Assembly (NCBI GenBank): GCA_018136815.1
Contig: CM030935.1
Location: 186,001 to 250,000 of the forward strand
Direction: 5' to 3'
DNA length: 64,000 nt
From: Isochrysis galbana
Lineage: Eukaryota; Haptophyta; Isochrysidales; Isochrysidaceae
Under the pieces are notes generated by a model. It saw only the letters and a list, made by a program, of their open reading frames with translations. It was not told the DNA's origin and searched no databases. Both the position numbers and the translations under genes were made by a program. Shown in pieces: positions 1-9,911 of this stretch (its first letter is position 1; each line of letters opens with the position of its first letter).

Positions 1-2006
1 AGTGGGTCAAATACCCACACTATGCCACATCCCACGAAAAAAGTGCAACAAGATCAATGGGGATAGGGCTCCTTCACTGGCCGACTCATATCAAGGCACT
101 GCAATCCAAGTGGATACTGAACTATCTTAATGCGCGAAAAGCGCTGTGGAAACACGCGCTCGACGCATGGTTCTGCCGCTCCGGGCTGGGAAGAGGCGCC
201 GTCCTCTCCACGATCCCGATAAAAACACTGACGGGCAGCCTGATGGGCAACCCGGCACTCCCGACTTTTTGGAGAGAGGCCATCACAAACTTCAGGGACC
301 TAGACATACAACCCTCGTTCCTCACGCGCGAGGGCGCGCTCTCACAGCCCTTGTGGCACAACCCGCACTTCCCTCCTCCGGCGATTCGTGCCTCGTGGGC
401 ACGAATGTGGGAGACCCTGCACGCCAACGTAGTGCACAACGTATTCAAAGACGACACCTTCACGACACCCTACAGCAGAGAGGAGTGCTCGGCCTACGTC
501 GAACACCTTCCAGAGACATTTACACACGAAAACCGCACCATTCACAAATCGGAATTCCTAGACTCATGGAGCGCGGTGATCGAACACGCGCGACAAATAC
601 TCAACAAATCGTCAGAACGCCCACCGCCCGACCCTAGCGAGAGGGCCTTCCTGAAAGACGGAAATGACGCCTCGCAAGGCGCGGGTGAAACGAAACAAGA
701 AGAAATTAGAGTCTCGGAAGATGAGAAATACATCAAAAAACTTAATAACATATGGATCCACGCTAGCACGGATTACCTCGGAGAGGCATCCGACACCGGC
801 AACGTAGTTAACGCCGAAGAAATTCAACGATACCACCCCCCGGCGCGGTGGGAGAACGGATACAAAGGACCCAAATACATGGAGTACCCGTTAGCAGACG
901 AATACGCAATACAAAAGGGAAAAATCACGCTTGACGCGATCACAGTTTCCGACATTGCAAAGATCGCGCTCAAAGCAGCACGCCGCAACGACTCGCAGAC
1001 AGCCAGAAAGGCGTGGGAAAACCGCCTCGACATCACCAAAAACGACTGGAAGCACATAGCTAGGTTGTATACCCTGCCGTTGCTAAAACACACCGACAAA
1101 CACCCACACTTCAAACACATCACTCACAGGAGGATAGGTACCAGGAACAGATTCGAGAACGGCACGATGAGCAAATGCAGAATGTGCGACAAATACCAAG
1201 AAGACTCGTGCCACCTAGCGTGGTGCCCCGCGACGAGGAAAATCTTTGACACACTAGACGCAATCGCAAACTACACCCCAAAACCAAACAGGCCAAAAAA
1301 ACAGAAAATAAAAGACAGACTGTTTGCATACCCGGCAGAATCCACGCCCGATAGCCTGAAAACCCTCTACCTCTACGTAATAGCATGGAGATACATAATA
1401 AGAGACTTCTACAGAATAGAGTTCGAATCACACACATACCACTACATACCGGTCTTAGAATCCACGCTAATAAGGTTCACTACCCTGGTGAGGAGCATTG
1501 CCCCGCCAAACGGCCACCACCGAATGCGCACACGCACGGCGGCCCAGGGCAGAAAACCTAAGCTAAAGAAACCGCTAGAGCTTAGCGCCCCCATCTTTAT
1601 AGAAAACGCCAAAGGAAACTTAACACTGAATGACAACCTCGGCCTCGTGGCAGAGGCAATCGGCATAGCCGGAAAGCTCGCCTGAAGGAGAGGCGCGTCT
1701 CCCTCCACGAAGACATCCCAGAAGAGACGGGCGCCGCGAGCAAAGACGACACAGCAACAACGAACCGCTTACACCAGCACAGCGAGAAACGGGCCACCTA
1801 GAGGCACAGGAGGAAGGCGTGAACAGACCACTAGGGGCCGGTGCACCCCCGCCCTACCCAACCCCCCCCACAACCTGGGCCCCTAAGTAGAGCACGAGGG
1901 GAGATGCCGCAAGGCGGGAAGCGAGGGAGAGGAAGGGAAATGGGCGTGGCTACGATAGACAGCTACATAGCCGCGCGCGAGGTGAGAATTTTAAAAGGTT
2001 TTTTTT
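1..2006 (+). mobile_element. L1-like non-LTR retrotransposon (LINE-A), 3' part
   Basis: The element enters from the left edge of the window, so its 5' part is unseen. It consists of the end of ORF2 followed by about 320 bp of 3'UTR (containing the marker string CCCCTAAGTAGAGCACGAGG) and ends in GAGAATTTTAAAAGG followed by eight Ts. A second copy lies on the minus strand at 39276-44950. The T-rich tail on the coding strand recurs in all LINE 3' ends of this window. No target-site duplication can be tested because the 5' end is outside. Confidence 0.88.
3..1685 (+). CDS. LINE-A ORF2 C-terminal region (reverse transcriptase protein), partial
   Basis: The open frame already runs at base 3 (WVKYPHYATSHEKSATRS...), so the true start and the endonuclease and RT catalytic blocks lie upstream of the window. 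What remains corresponds to the post-RT part of an L1-like ORF2 protein. A Cys/His motif CRMC...CHLAWC (CX2CX8HX3C) lies near nt 1171-1230, matching the C-terminal zinc-knuckle-like motif of L1 ORF2. The last roughly 50 residues (KPKLKKPLELSAPIF...) form a module that recurs at the end of every ORF2 piece here. The protein is clearly similar throughout to the minus-strand copy ending at 39612. No internal stop is seen, so this copy may be young. Confidence 0.88.
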   Translation, partial: WVKYPHYATSHEKSATRSMGIGLLHWPTHIKALQSKWILNYLNARKALWKHALDAWFCRSGLGRGAVLSTIPIKTLTGSLMGNPALPTFWREAITNFRDLDIQPSFLTREGALSQPLWHNPHFPPPAIRASWARMWETLHANVVHNVFKDDTFTTPYSREECSAYVEHLPETFTHENRTIHKSEFLDSWSAVIEHARQILNKSSERPPPDPSERAFLKDGNDASQGAGETKQEEIRVSEDEKYIKKLNNIWIHASTDYLGEASDTGNVVNAEEIQRYHPPARWENGYKGPKYMEYPLADEYAIQKGKITLDAITVSDIAKIALKAARRNDSQTARKAWENRLDITKNDWKHIARLYTLPLLKHTDKHPHFKHITHRRIGTRNRFENGTMSKCRMCDKYQEDSCHLAWCPATRKIFDTLDAIANYTPKPNRPKKQKIKDRLFAYPAESTPDSLKTLYLYVIAWRYIIRDFYRIEFESHTYHYIPVLESTLIRFTTLVRSIAPPNGHHRMRTRTAAQGRKPKLKKPLELSAPIFIENAKGNLTLNDNLGLVAEAIGIAGKLA

Positions 2007-2911
2007 GTGTGTGTGCGGACGCGGCCGCTTCATCAGCGGCTGCTCCATGGGCGCTGGGGGGGCGCCCTCGGTGGGGGGCCCGAAGGAGAGGGGAGTCGCG
2101 TCGGCGCGCTCCATCATCGCGTCTACGTATAAACTTAGTTGAGGAGGAGGACGATGAGGAGGAGGATCTATTGGAAGAGGCATTGGAAGATGCGACACGC
2201 GAGGAGAGAGAGAGGCGCAGCAGGCTGAGCCTGCAGCAGGGCGCCAGGGCGCCGGCTCACGCCCCCGCCTCGTCACCCAGCTCACGACCCATAACATCTT
2301 TCCTCCTTGGCCAGAAAGAAGGTGTGGCACGACGTGGTCCACGACGCAGTCAACGTCGAAGGTGCGAGGGAGAGTGATAGGGTTATAATAGGACAAAATA
2401 TTTGAAAGCGTCAAAATTTTGATCAAAATTTAGGTGCCCAACGCCAACCCTCAAATTTTGACAACAAAATTTGGGCCCTTACAAAACAAAACTTACGTCA
2501 AAGCCAAATCCTTGGGTCCTTGGGCTTGAACACCGAGCGGCTCGCCATCGACGGGGAGAGGGGAGGGGGCAGCGGCGGCGGCGGCTTATGTGTGCGTAGG
2601 ACGCAGAGAAGCGGAGGCGGAGGCGTTCCGCGCGGGGGGAAAGGCCCTGGCCCCACTGTTTTTTCGCATTGTCCTTCCCTGTTTTTTTTTTTGATTCCCC
2701 AAAGCAGATGTTTTTTCTGTCTCTCTAGACCTCACCCGCTGTTTTTGACATCTTGGGATACGTTAGCCCTGATTTCGCGCCAAACCGCACAACGGCGGCA
2801 GGAGTGGCCTCGAGCGCGAGGGAGGGCGAGTGCGAGGAGGGCTCTTGGCTCGTCTCTCCTGTCCCCTAGCGTACAGTGCGTGCCGCTCCTCCCGCCCAGC
2901 TGACTATCCCG
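2007..2911. other. Spacer: GC-rich repeat debris and SLBP upstream region
   Basis: No convincing gene. Positions 2030-2150 resemble the edge of the dispersed GC-rich repeat (TATAAACTTAGTTG end motif at 2129-2142). A GAG-rich stretch at 2143-2240 could encode an acidic peptide but has no recognisable domain. A/T-rich sequence at 2395-2500 contains repeated CAAAATTTTG-like words. The SLBP promoter and 5'UTR should lie within about 2650-2911; no clear TATA box is visible. Confidence 0.5.
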
Positions 2912-4027
2912 ATGGATCTGGTCACCCGCAAGGCGAAACGTGGCCTAGAGGAGGCCGAGCATCACGCGAAGCTCTACCGCAGAGCCGATGGGACGGCAAA
3001 TGCAGCCGACCAGGTGATGCCAGAAGCCGCACCTCCGCTCGCCTGCCGTGAGTCCATCTTCGGCAGCGCCGCCGCTAGTGCACGGATGGACACGCAGCTT
3101 TATGAGACAGATGAGCACAAGGTATCGCAAAGGCAGAAGCAGATCGATCACGGAAAGAACACGCTCGCCTATGACCGCTACCTGCGTCTCGTTCCACGGC
3201 GGCACCGAGACCGAAAGAACCCTACTCACTTGCGCACGCCGAACCCGCGTGAGGCCGGTATTTCAAAGCGCCAATTCGATGGTCGGTTGCGTGAATGGCG
3301 TCGCAAACTACATGAGTTCTGGGATGCCGAGGATGGGTCGTCCTCACAGGCGTGCTATCAGGATGCGGATGCTGGAGGGAGGGCAAACAGAGGCACTGTG
3401 GGAGAGGAACACAGTCCTGGCAAACAGGACAGACAAGTACAAGGTCCCCCTTCCTCTTCATTCTGTCTAGATGACTACTTGACGACAAGTGGCGAAAGTG
3501 CATCGCTGGACGATCGACGCATAGCCGAAGGGGCATGTCCGCAGGGCACCAAGGACAAGACCATTCCAAAAATATCCGCAGAGACACCAAGTACCTGCGC
3601 AACAACAAAGACTGCACCTTTGATGTCGATCTCTGCTACATCACAGCCTGCAACGTTTCCCTGTCCGTCCATGGCAGATGTGCCGCTACAGGACGATCGT
3701 ATGACCAAGTGCGCAGCTACGGGGGCAATGGAAGATGCTATTGAAGATCCCCCTGCAAAGGTGTTGAAAGCATCGACAGTCTTCGACCTGGATAGCTATC
3801 TTGGTGACCAAGCGTTGGCGGGCACTGCATCGAATGTACCCGACGGTGTAAGAGACGACTATGAATGTGCCGTTTCTGTGGCGGCCATGGACAGGTCAAA
3901 TGTCCGGGCGCGTTTGAACTCGTACAAAGTGCAAGATGGCAAGAGAAAAAGGAGCACAGACATCTATGCCGCCTGGGATGGCGACGATAGCTTGATTGAT
4001 TGGAATGAAGACGTCTTGCTCGGGTAG
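2912..4027 (+). CDS. SLBP: Histone RNA hairpin-binding protein (stem-loop binding protein)
   Basis: SLBP binds the 3' stem-loop of replication-dependent histone mRNAs and controls their processing, translation and turnover. The RNA-binding domain is unmistakable at residues about 70-135: RQKQIDHGKNTLAYDRY, then VPRRHRD, then the TPN motif (HLRTPNPREAG), then RQFDGRLREWRRKLHEFW. Animal SLBPs share the pattern RQKQInyGKNT.aYdrY...TPnk...W...lr.WR..LH.w. The 371-residue protein has no intron and is longer than human SLBP (about 270) because of a C-terminal extension. That tail holds two copies of an acidic motif, CLDDYL and DLDSYL, and ends in another acidic/aromatic stretch. I start at the ATG at 2912; an in-frame ATG at 2876 would add 12 residues. 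The gene implies that this organism has stem-loop-ended histone mRNAs. Confidence 0.93.
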   Translation: MDLVTRKAKRGLEEAEHHAKLYRRADGTANAADQVMPEAAPPLACRESIFGSAAASARMDTQLYETDEHKVSQRQKQIDHGKNTLAYDRYLRLVPRRHRDRKNPTHLRTPNPREAGISKRQFDGRLREWRRKLHEFWDAEDGSSSQACYQDADAGGRANRGTVGEEHSPGKQDRQVQGPPSSSFCLDDYLTTSGESASLDDRRIAEGACPQGTKDKTIPKISAETPSTCATTKTAPLMSISATSQPATFPCPSMADVPLQDDRMTKCAATGAMEDAIEDPPAKVLKASTVFDLDSYLGDQALAGTASNVPDGVRDDYECAVSVAAMDRSNVRARLNSYKVQDGKRKRSTDIYAAWDGDDSLIDWNEDVLLG

Positions 4028-4600
4028 AGGTTCCCATAGACTTTTGTCAAAATGACGTTGGGGTCGTGCGTGCGTTTACGTGCTATTCTTGTCAACTACC
4101 TGTATACTCAGTTCATCCAGTGGGGCATGAGCCCCCCCCCTCTCTCCACTCCTTTCCTGCTATGGTGACGGAACCGCCTGCCATGCCTCATGGCACGTAG
4201 GACCTTCACTCATCACTGACCCACTCCCTCCCTGCCAGGCACACCTGATTCGCACGCCCTAGCCCACGCTGGCCAGCTCATCGCTTTGACCAACCCCTTG
4301 CCTCACCTGCCACCTGCACGTGGGCCGCGTTGACCGTTGATCGTTGATCAGGACCCCCCGGCCAGCTCCCGTCGACCTCCAGGGGTGCGGACGACCAGCG
4401 AGGGAGAGGCAGGAGGGGCCAGGCCAAGCCCCAGCCCCATCTGCCACCTGAGTTGTGCCCCAGCACCCAGCACCACTGCAGCCCACCTGAGAAGGTGCAA
4501 CCTGAGGTTCATTTTCTTTTCCGGCCGGCACCCCTTCACCCCTTCCCCTTCATTTTGGTAAGAAAGTAAACCAGCACCGTTGATTGCAGCGTGGCCATTT
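4028..4600. repeat. GC-rich dispersed repeat (R1 body) downstream of SLBP
   Basis: After about 60 bp that may be SLBP 3'UTR, positions 4120-4480 match the same repeat seen at 11790-12170, 19300-19700 and 22790-23180. Marker strings are GAGCCCCCCC...CTCTCTCCACTCC near the start and GCCAGCGAGGGAGAGGCAGG near 4395. The remainder to 4600 shows no coding evidence. Confidence 0.6.
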
Positions 4601-4945
4601 CCCCTCGCGGAACCCCGCCTCCGGCTGCTCGGCTGCTCGGCTGCTCGGCACGCCCCCCCCCCCCACCTCCCTGCAAAAAGACAAACACAAAGTGAACACG
4701 TAACAGCCGCTAGCCCGATGGCGCATCAGAGAGAAGAGAACTAGACTATCGGGGACCGGAACAAGCCGTCTGCCACTGGCACTGAAAACCCCATACACCG
4801 AGCCCCTAAGTAGAGCACGAGGGGACGAGGGGACAAGCCGCAAGCCTGGCGATTGGAAGGAGTGAAAAGGGAAGCGGACGTGGCTGCAAGGTAGATGTGC
4901 AGGGCCGTACGCGCGGCGAGACTATTAAGAAGTTCTTTTTAGTCC
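4600..4945 (+). mobile_element. LINE-A-like 3' end, 5'-truncated
   Basis: The 3'UTR marker CCCCTAAGTAGAGCACGAGGGG is at 4803-4824, and the copy ends in GCGAGACTATTAAGAAG followed by a T-rich tail at about 4930-4945. It aligns by eye with the 3'UTRs ending at 2006 and 63808. No ORF2 frame is preserved. The left boundary is approximate. Confidence 0.7.
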
Positions 4946-4989
4946 TCGCCAGTCCGACCCGCGCTGCGGTGTCCGGGCGATAAAGGCGC

Positions 4990-5680
4990 GCCCCATTGTC
5001 TATTGACCATAAACCCTTATTATAATCATTAATAAACCTTTTAATTTTCTCAACGCACACGCGGCCGTGGACCCACTAGTTTCTTTCACGCAGCAAACTT
5101 TCGCCACACCCACACCCCCACTCCCCCGGCCCTTCCCCCCGCCATCAGGCGACTCCCCCCGTGCACTACTAGGGGTAGGGGCCCCTTGGATGGAGGCTCC
5201 TGGAGGCCAACTCAGGGGGCAGAGGAGGCTAGGTCTGGGCTGTCCTTTACAAGCCGACTCCGCCACCAAATGAGCCGACGAAAACGATGTGGACGTTGGA
5301 TCTAGTGGTTCCTCATGGAAGTGACCACTGCCTCTCCCTCGCTGGCGCTCCTGAGCTCCTAGTCCCCCGCCCACGCTGCGCCTGTCTGCCTGTCGACCAG
5401 GAGAGGAGGAGGGGTTGGAGCAATGGGCTAGCCGCGACAGGCCAGGGCGGGCGAATCAGGCGGCGGCGAGCCTGTGACCTGTGAGTGAGAGAGTGGCGTC
5501 GAGGGTCAGGAGGGCAGTCTGCTCTTGGCTCCTGGCAAGCCATGGGGCATGCCAAGAGGATGGATGGTACCTCCCCCACAGCGGGGGAGGAGTGGGGGGG
5601 GGGGGGGGGGGGGCTCGTGCCCCCCCCATGGGAGAACCAAGTATAAACTTAATGAATAATGGACTTTAACCCTTATCCCT
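4990..5680. repeat. R1/R3 repeat composite with poly-G tract
   Basis: Positions 5030-5160 are a minus-strand copy of the R3 tail (AATAAACCTTTTAATTTTCTC, then GCACACGCGGCCGTGGACCC). Positions 5190-5660 are an R1 body copy ending in a run of about 20 G, then CTCGTGCCCCCCCATGG and AAGTATAAACTTA. These short GC-rich units look like SINE-like or internally deleted LINE derivatives. No gene is supported. Confidence 0.6.
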
Positions 5681-6536
5681 TATGATAGAAATAGGTTGTT
5701 GCGGCAACAATATGCTAGCTGGGCAACTTATGTACATGATTCGGGCCCTCGCTCCAGAGTGCGCATGCGCATGCGCATGCGCATGCGCGGCAATCACCGA
5801 ACACGGCAACAACATAGATAGTTACCCTGCGCGATTAGCTGACATATGGCGGACTCACAAAATCGACGCATAGCGCTGCAGAATGGTGGGGTAGAGAGTC
5901 GGTCATGGGGTTGAATGGCCGCTGCGAGGGCCGACCACACGAGACGAGAGAAAGTGTTGCATGAGAGTCAATCGCCATCGCTCCGCATGGACACGCTCTT
6001 TCCGCCATGCTTGGCACGCACGCAGAGTGTCCACATCCAACATTTATGCAAAGAGGTTTGCCAACCGGCTGGGGCAACTTAGGTACACTGATGCTGCCTC
6101 CGTCCAATGCGATGGACAAGCAAGTAGAGCACATATACGTGTTCGTGTGTTTAAGCTTGCCACCATTATGCGCACACCTTGCCCGAGCAATCCGTGTACA
6201 GCGACCCATAGAGGGTGGCGGCAAGGGCACCTGCTTCCATCACACTCCACAAATAGCCACGTGGCCTGTGAAGAGCCATCGAGGAGCGTCTACACTGGAG
6301 CAAACAACAAACAGGTCACTCATCATATTACGTGCAATGAGGCTCTTCACTATAGCTTTTTCGCACGCTCCGCGTTGGGTGCGGCACTCGCATCGTCACC
6401 TTCTTGTGGACATTCCGCATGGCAATGCGTTGCTACATTCTTGGCCAGCGCAACACGTGTAGCGGAGGCGGCGCTAAGATTCCGACTGGCAAGTCTTAAT
6501 CACGAACGGGCGCGGCGAGATGGAGCCGTTTCAATC
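5681..6536. other. Unassigned spacer with a GCGCAT microsatellite
   Basis: Nothing coding can be supported. Positions 5758-5788 are a GCGCAT tandem (four to five units), which is self-complementary and should form a cruciform-prone tract. A 213-codon open frame on the plus strand at 5961-6602 has no domain-like pattern and overlaps the AT-hook gene end, so I left it out. Confidence 0.5.
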
Positions 6537-7232
6537 CTAGTCAGTCGGAGCGTCCGCCGTTGCGACCGCCTCGGTCACCATTGGCTCCGCCTCTGCCGTT
6601 AAGGCCTCTGTCGCTGATGCTAGAACTGCTGCCTCAGTCTCAATGGCTATTGCGCCGTCAGTGACTACTAGACCGCCGTTACCGGCGACGGCGCTATCGG
6701 TAGCGACCGCGTTATCGGCTGAACCGGCGCCATCGGCGGAGACGGTGCCATCATCGAGGACAACCGCAGTGCCCGTTGCGACGTCCGCGATTTCAGCGGC
6801 AACTGTGGCTGTGAATGATCCGTCTGCGGGGACAAGCGTGATTGTTGCGGGTGCTAGCGCGACTGCAGTGGAGGACGTCGCGACAGCCACCCTGTCCGCC
6901 CGACGCACGCGAGGCTTCTTATCCTTGGCACCCTTCGGACGGCCTCCTCCCGGCTTACGCTTCACCTTGTCCTTCGATCCCTTTGGCCGCCCACCACCTG
7001 AGCGCTTTGGTTTTGGGACAACTGCGTCTTCCTCCACCACGGCGACAACAGCCGTCGCGACGGGCGGCCCCGCCTCGATAATGGCGCTGGCGATAGGCGG
7101 AGCTGGTGGTTCGCTCACTGCCGGAGCGGCCTCTAGCACTGGGGGCTCGGCGACAGAGGCGGTCACAAGGGGACCGGGAATGTCGAGCGGCTCAGAGGGG
7201 ATGGTGGACTGCACCTCGACCATCTCCGCCAT
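6537..7232 (-). CDS. AT-hook DNA-binding protein, Ala/Val-rich
   Basis: The 231-residue product has two closely spaced AT-hooks at about residues 76-108: SGGGRPKGSKDK and PGGGRPKGAKDKKPR. Each carries the GRP core that inserts into the minor groove of A/T-rich DNA, flanked by Lys/Arg. The rest is low-complexity Ala/Val/Thr with acidic residues and no other domain. The ATG at 7230-7232 follows a CT/GA-rich 5' region. The function is probably chromatin or transcription related, but only DNA binding is supported. The frame is intronless; the compositionally biased flanks make its outer limits less certain than the AT-hook core. Confidence 0.65.
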   Translation of the reverse strand: MAEMVEVQSTIPSEPLDIPGPLVTASVAEPPVLEAAPAVSEPPAPPIASAIIEAGPPVATAVVAVVEEDAVVPKPKRSGGGRPKGSKDKVKRKPGGGRPKGAKDKKPRVRRADRVAVATSSTAVALAPATITLVPADGSFTATVAAEIADVATGTAVVLDDGTVSADGAGSADNAVATDSAVAGNGGLVVTDGAIAIETEAAVLASATEALTAEAEPMVTEAVATADAPTD

Positions 7233-8640
7233 TGGGAGACAAAGGCGGGGAGAGGGAGTGGGGGGAGGGCGGGGGGAGAGAGAGTGAAAGAGGCAGACCT
7301 GAAGGCAGCAGCTGCTCGACGATTAGGTCGACCCTCGCGCCGGCAGGCGCCGAGGAAGATCGAGAGGGGGGGGGGGGGGGGGGGGGGGAAGCTTGCGGGT
7401 GGCGGGGGGGGCCTCTCTCTCTCTCTCTCCTCCCACGCGACGTCAGACGCCCTCCCCCTTCCCCTCCCCTTCTTTTCTCTCTCCGATCCGTTCTTCTACC
7501 TCTCTTGGAGGTTTCACACGGCGAACCCCACTGTCCTCGCTCTCTCTGCATGCAATGAATGCGTGCTGCTGTCTTCAAACTCCTCTCTCCCTAAATTATG
7601 GGAAGAAGGAGCCCAAACCCGCAAGAACAGAAGGGAAAGGGGCAGCGAGTCGTCGCGTGCGGGGGTCTCCTCTCTGAGCTGAGAGGACGCTTAAAATCTC
7701 TGTGAGAAGGGACGACACAATTCGGAAAACGTTGGTGAGAAGTCTTGGCAGTAAAGTACAATATTTAGGTGAGAGTGAGAGAGAGACAAATCTGAAGGGG
7801 GAGTGGGGAGGAGCTCCACGAGGAGAGAAACCAGAAGGGTGTTTTTCTATTCTCTCTCGCTCCCTCTCCTCCGCTCGGCGCACCGGCCGAGGCGGTCGTC
7901 TCTCTCTCTCGCAGACTCGATCGATCCTCTAATCAACCCCCTCTCTCTCTCTCTCAATTTCTTTGCTGTCGAACACAGGTTACAATAAAAGTACCCCAAA
8001 CAACTAATATACTACTATACTAGTAATAATAGAGAGGATTTGCAGGCCTCATTAGGGCCCCAACAGCCCCTCGCCCCAACAGTGTCGGGGCGCTGTTGAG
8101 GCTCTCTTGCGGCCGTCCTGCAAAAGGAGAAGATCGCGTTCTCCTCTCAATAGTGGTCTATTCAACAGTCGAGGTGTGTTGCGCAACCTCTCGTTTGGCC
8201 AGAGGGGTTGCATCGTCCGAGGTGGGGTAGCGCGCTCGACTCCTCGTTTGGCGAGAAGGGTTGTGTCGTCCGAGGCGGGGGCGCGTCGGCGGTGTCATGC
8301 GCAGCACCTGCTCGTCGAGCTCGACCCACTGGAGCTCGACTCGGTGCTCGCACAGTCGAGTTGTGTTGTGCGCAACCGTGTTGTGCGCAACCTCTCGTTC
8401 GGCCAGAGGGGTTGTAGGTTGAGGGGTTGTGTCGTCCCTACTGACGAGAACATTGACGTAAACAGCTGGTCTAGTCTTTTGGTCTCTCCCCCCCCCCCCC
8501 CCGGTCCCCTCCCCCCTCTCCCCCTCCCCCTCTCATCGACCTACCAGAGAGCCAGAGAGAGAAGGCTCCTACTGCCTGTCTCCCTCCTCCCTCCTCGCTC
8601 ACCCTCCAGCTCTCTCCTCGCCCTCGTCTTCCTCACGATG
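7233..8640. other. Low-complexity spacer with short repeats
   Basis: There is a poly-G run near 7368-7388, GA/CT-rich stretches to 7960, and a short AT-rich patch at 7985-8035. Positions 8160-8215 and 8355-8420 are a partial direct repeat built around TGTGTTGCGCAACCTCTCGTT and GGCCAGAGGGGTTG. Open frames here look like artefacts of GC bias. The region may include the 5'UTR or promoter of the AT-hook gene. Confidence 0.5.
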
Positions 8641-8871
8641 GTGGCGACTCGGCGCGCATCCGTACGGTCCTCCGTCCTCTCCTCTCGTGCTCCTGCTCGC
8701 TGGCTTCGTTCGACTCTCTCGACACGGCCACCTGTCGACTGCACGCCGAGCGCAAGCGCTGCTCGCACGACTCGTTCCTCCTCCTTCCTGCTCCAAGAGC
8801 GCGGCGGAGGAGGCGGAGCCTGTTCGCGTTCCTGATGCCGAGGAGGAAGCTGGCAACCTCGCAACCTCTAC

Positions 8872-9003
8872 ATGGAGAACAAGAAGGCCGTTCTCGCACA
8901 CATCACGGACCTCGCCACCCAAGATCAACCGAGCATCGACAATAGGATCGAGGATGAGGGGTGTGAGAAAAAGGCGAAAAAGATGAAAACTCAGCCTGCG
9001 TAG
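8872..9003 (+). pseudogene. Gene fragment sharing a C-terminal motif with the 60.4 kb fragment
   Basis: A 43-codon frame starts MENKKAVLAHITDL and ends in a Lys-rich tail before TAG. DNA and peptide around its start (LYMENKKA, preceded by a CTGGCAA string) match the sequence at about 60415-60455 (LYMENQKA). This indicates two remnants of one multicopy gene or element. I do not recognise the family. It could be the last exon of an otherwise decayed gene. No start or upstream exon can be assigned with confidence. Confidence 0.35.
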
Positions 9004-9239
9004 CTGTAGCTGGGGGTTACTATGTGTGGGGGGGGAGGGGAAGTTGATATTGACGTGTCGTGATTAGCTTATGTACTCATCTTAATAATAAACTGGAGGA
9101 ATTATGTATTATGTGAGACATCCCTACCTAAAAAGAAAACAAGCGTTCTGAGCGAAAAAAATTATCACCCGGTCCTCTTTTGACGGAACGCGACTTCACT
9201 AGAATAGACCGCATATACACCACATCACATATCACGTCA

Positions 9240-9540
9240 CAACAAACACGAACACCACACCACCCCGCGGCCTATGGCCGCGGAGCCGCGGAGCGGCCCG
9301 GCCCCCCCCCCCCCCCCCCCCAAATGTTGATCAACATGTTGATTGTTGGAAGGGGTTGGCACCCCTAAATAAATGCTAAATGTTGGTCAACGTTCAACGT
9401 TCCCTCCCCCAAATGTTGATCAACATGTTGATTGTTGGAAGGGGTTGGCACCCCTAAATGTTGGTAAACGTTGATGTTGATGTTGGTCGATTTTGCCCCT
9501 AAATGTTGGTTCAACATGTGTTCAACTCTCCTGTAAATCC
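9240..9540. repeat. Direct repeat of about 57 bp with TGTTGATCAACA palindromes
   Basis: Two nearly identical units, at about 9318-9370 and 9410-9462, each contain AAATGTTGATCAACATG, then TTGGAAGGGGTTGGCACCCC. More TGTTGGT-type words follow to 9525. A run of about 20 C separates the repeat from upstream sequence. Confidence 0.65.
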
Positions 9541-9622
9541 TTAGCCTTAGCTAGGTGTCATGTGTCATGTGTCATGGTCATGGAGATTGCGGTGAGCGGT
9601 GACCTCTCGGCGGGGGTACCAC

Positions 9623-9806
9623 GTTAGAACTTATAGCGTCGTATGACATCTTGTTCGCTAGCATTCCTAGCCACATACACCGGACGAGCCATGCGCCAAC
9701 CGCGCACACCCCCATCGCGGGGTCGGGCGCTCCGTTGCCGTCGAAGGGCTGCGGTCCCGCAGCACTAGCACTAAGGTTATACTAACATAACAATAAAACT
9801 CTGACG
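9623..9806 (+). promoter_or_regulatory. Promoter-adjacent repeat (PAR) copy 1, upstream of NMNAT
   Basis: This copy begins GTTAGAACTTATAGCGTCGTA and continues through CTAGCATTCCTAGCCACATACACCGGACGAGCC (marker words CCTAGCCAC and CGGACGAGCC). It then reads ATGCGCCAACCGC and TCGCGGG, and ends CACTAAGGTTATACTAAC with a trailing AACAATAAAACTCTGAC. It lies in the same orientation as the nucleotidyltransferase gene and ends about 105 bp before its ATG. Four other copies sit at gene 5' flanks in this window. The ends start GTTAG and finish CTAAC, a short inverted terminus. Confidence 0.72.
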
Positions 9807-9911
9807 GGGGGGGATAGCGCGGCCCCCAGCAGCAAAGCGGAGACATCCCCCCCCCCCCCCCCAGCCCGCCCACACCAGCGGCGACGCCGTCGGTCTCCGT
9901 GTGGTGTGTGA

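Noticed and set aside
5961-6602. 213-codon plus-strand open frame
   Set aside because: No domain, no splice context, and it overlaps the end of the AT-hook gene on the other strand.
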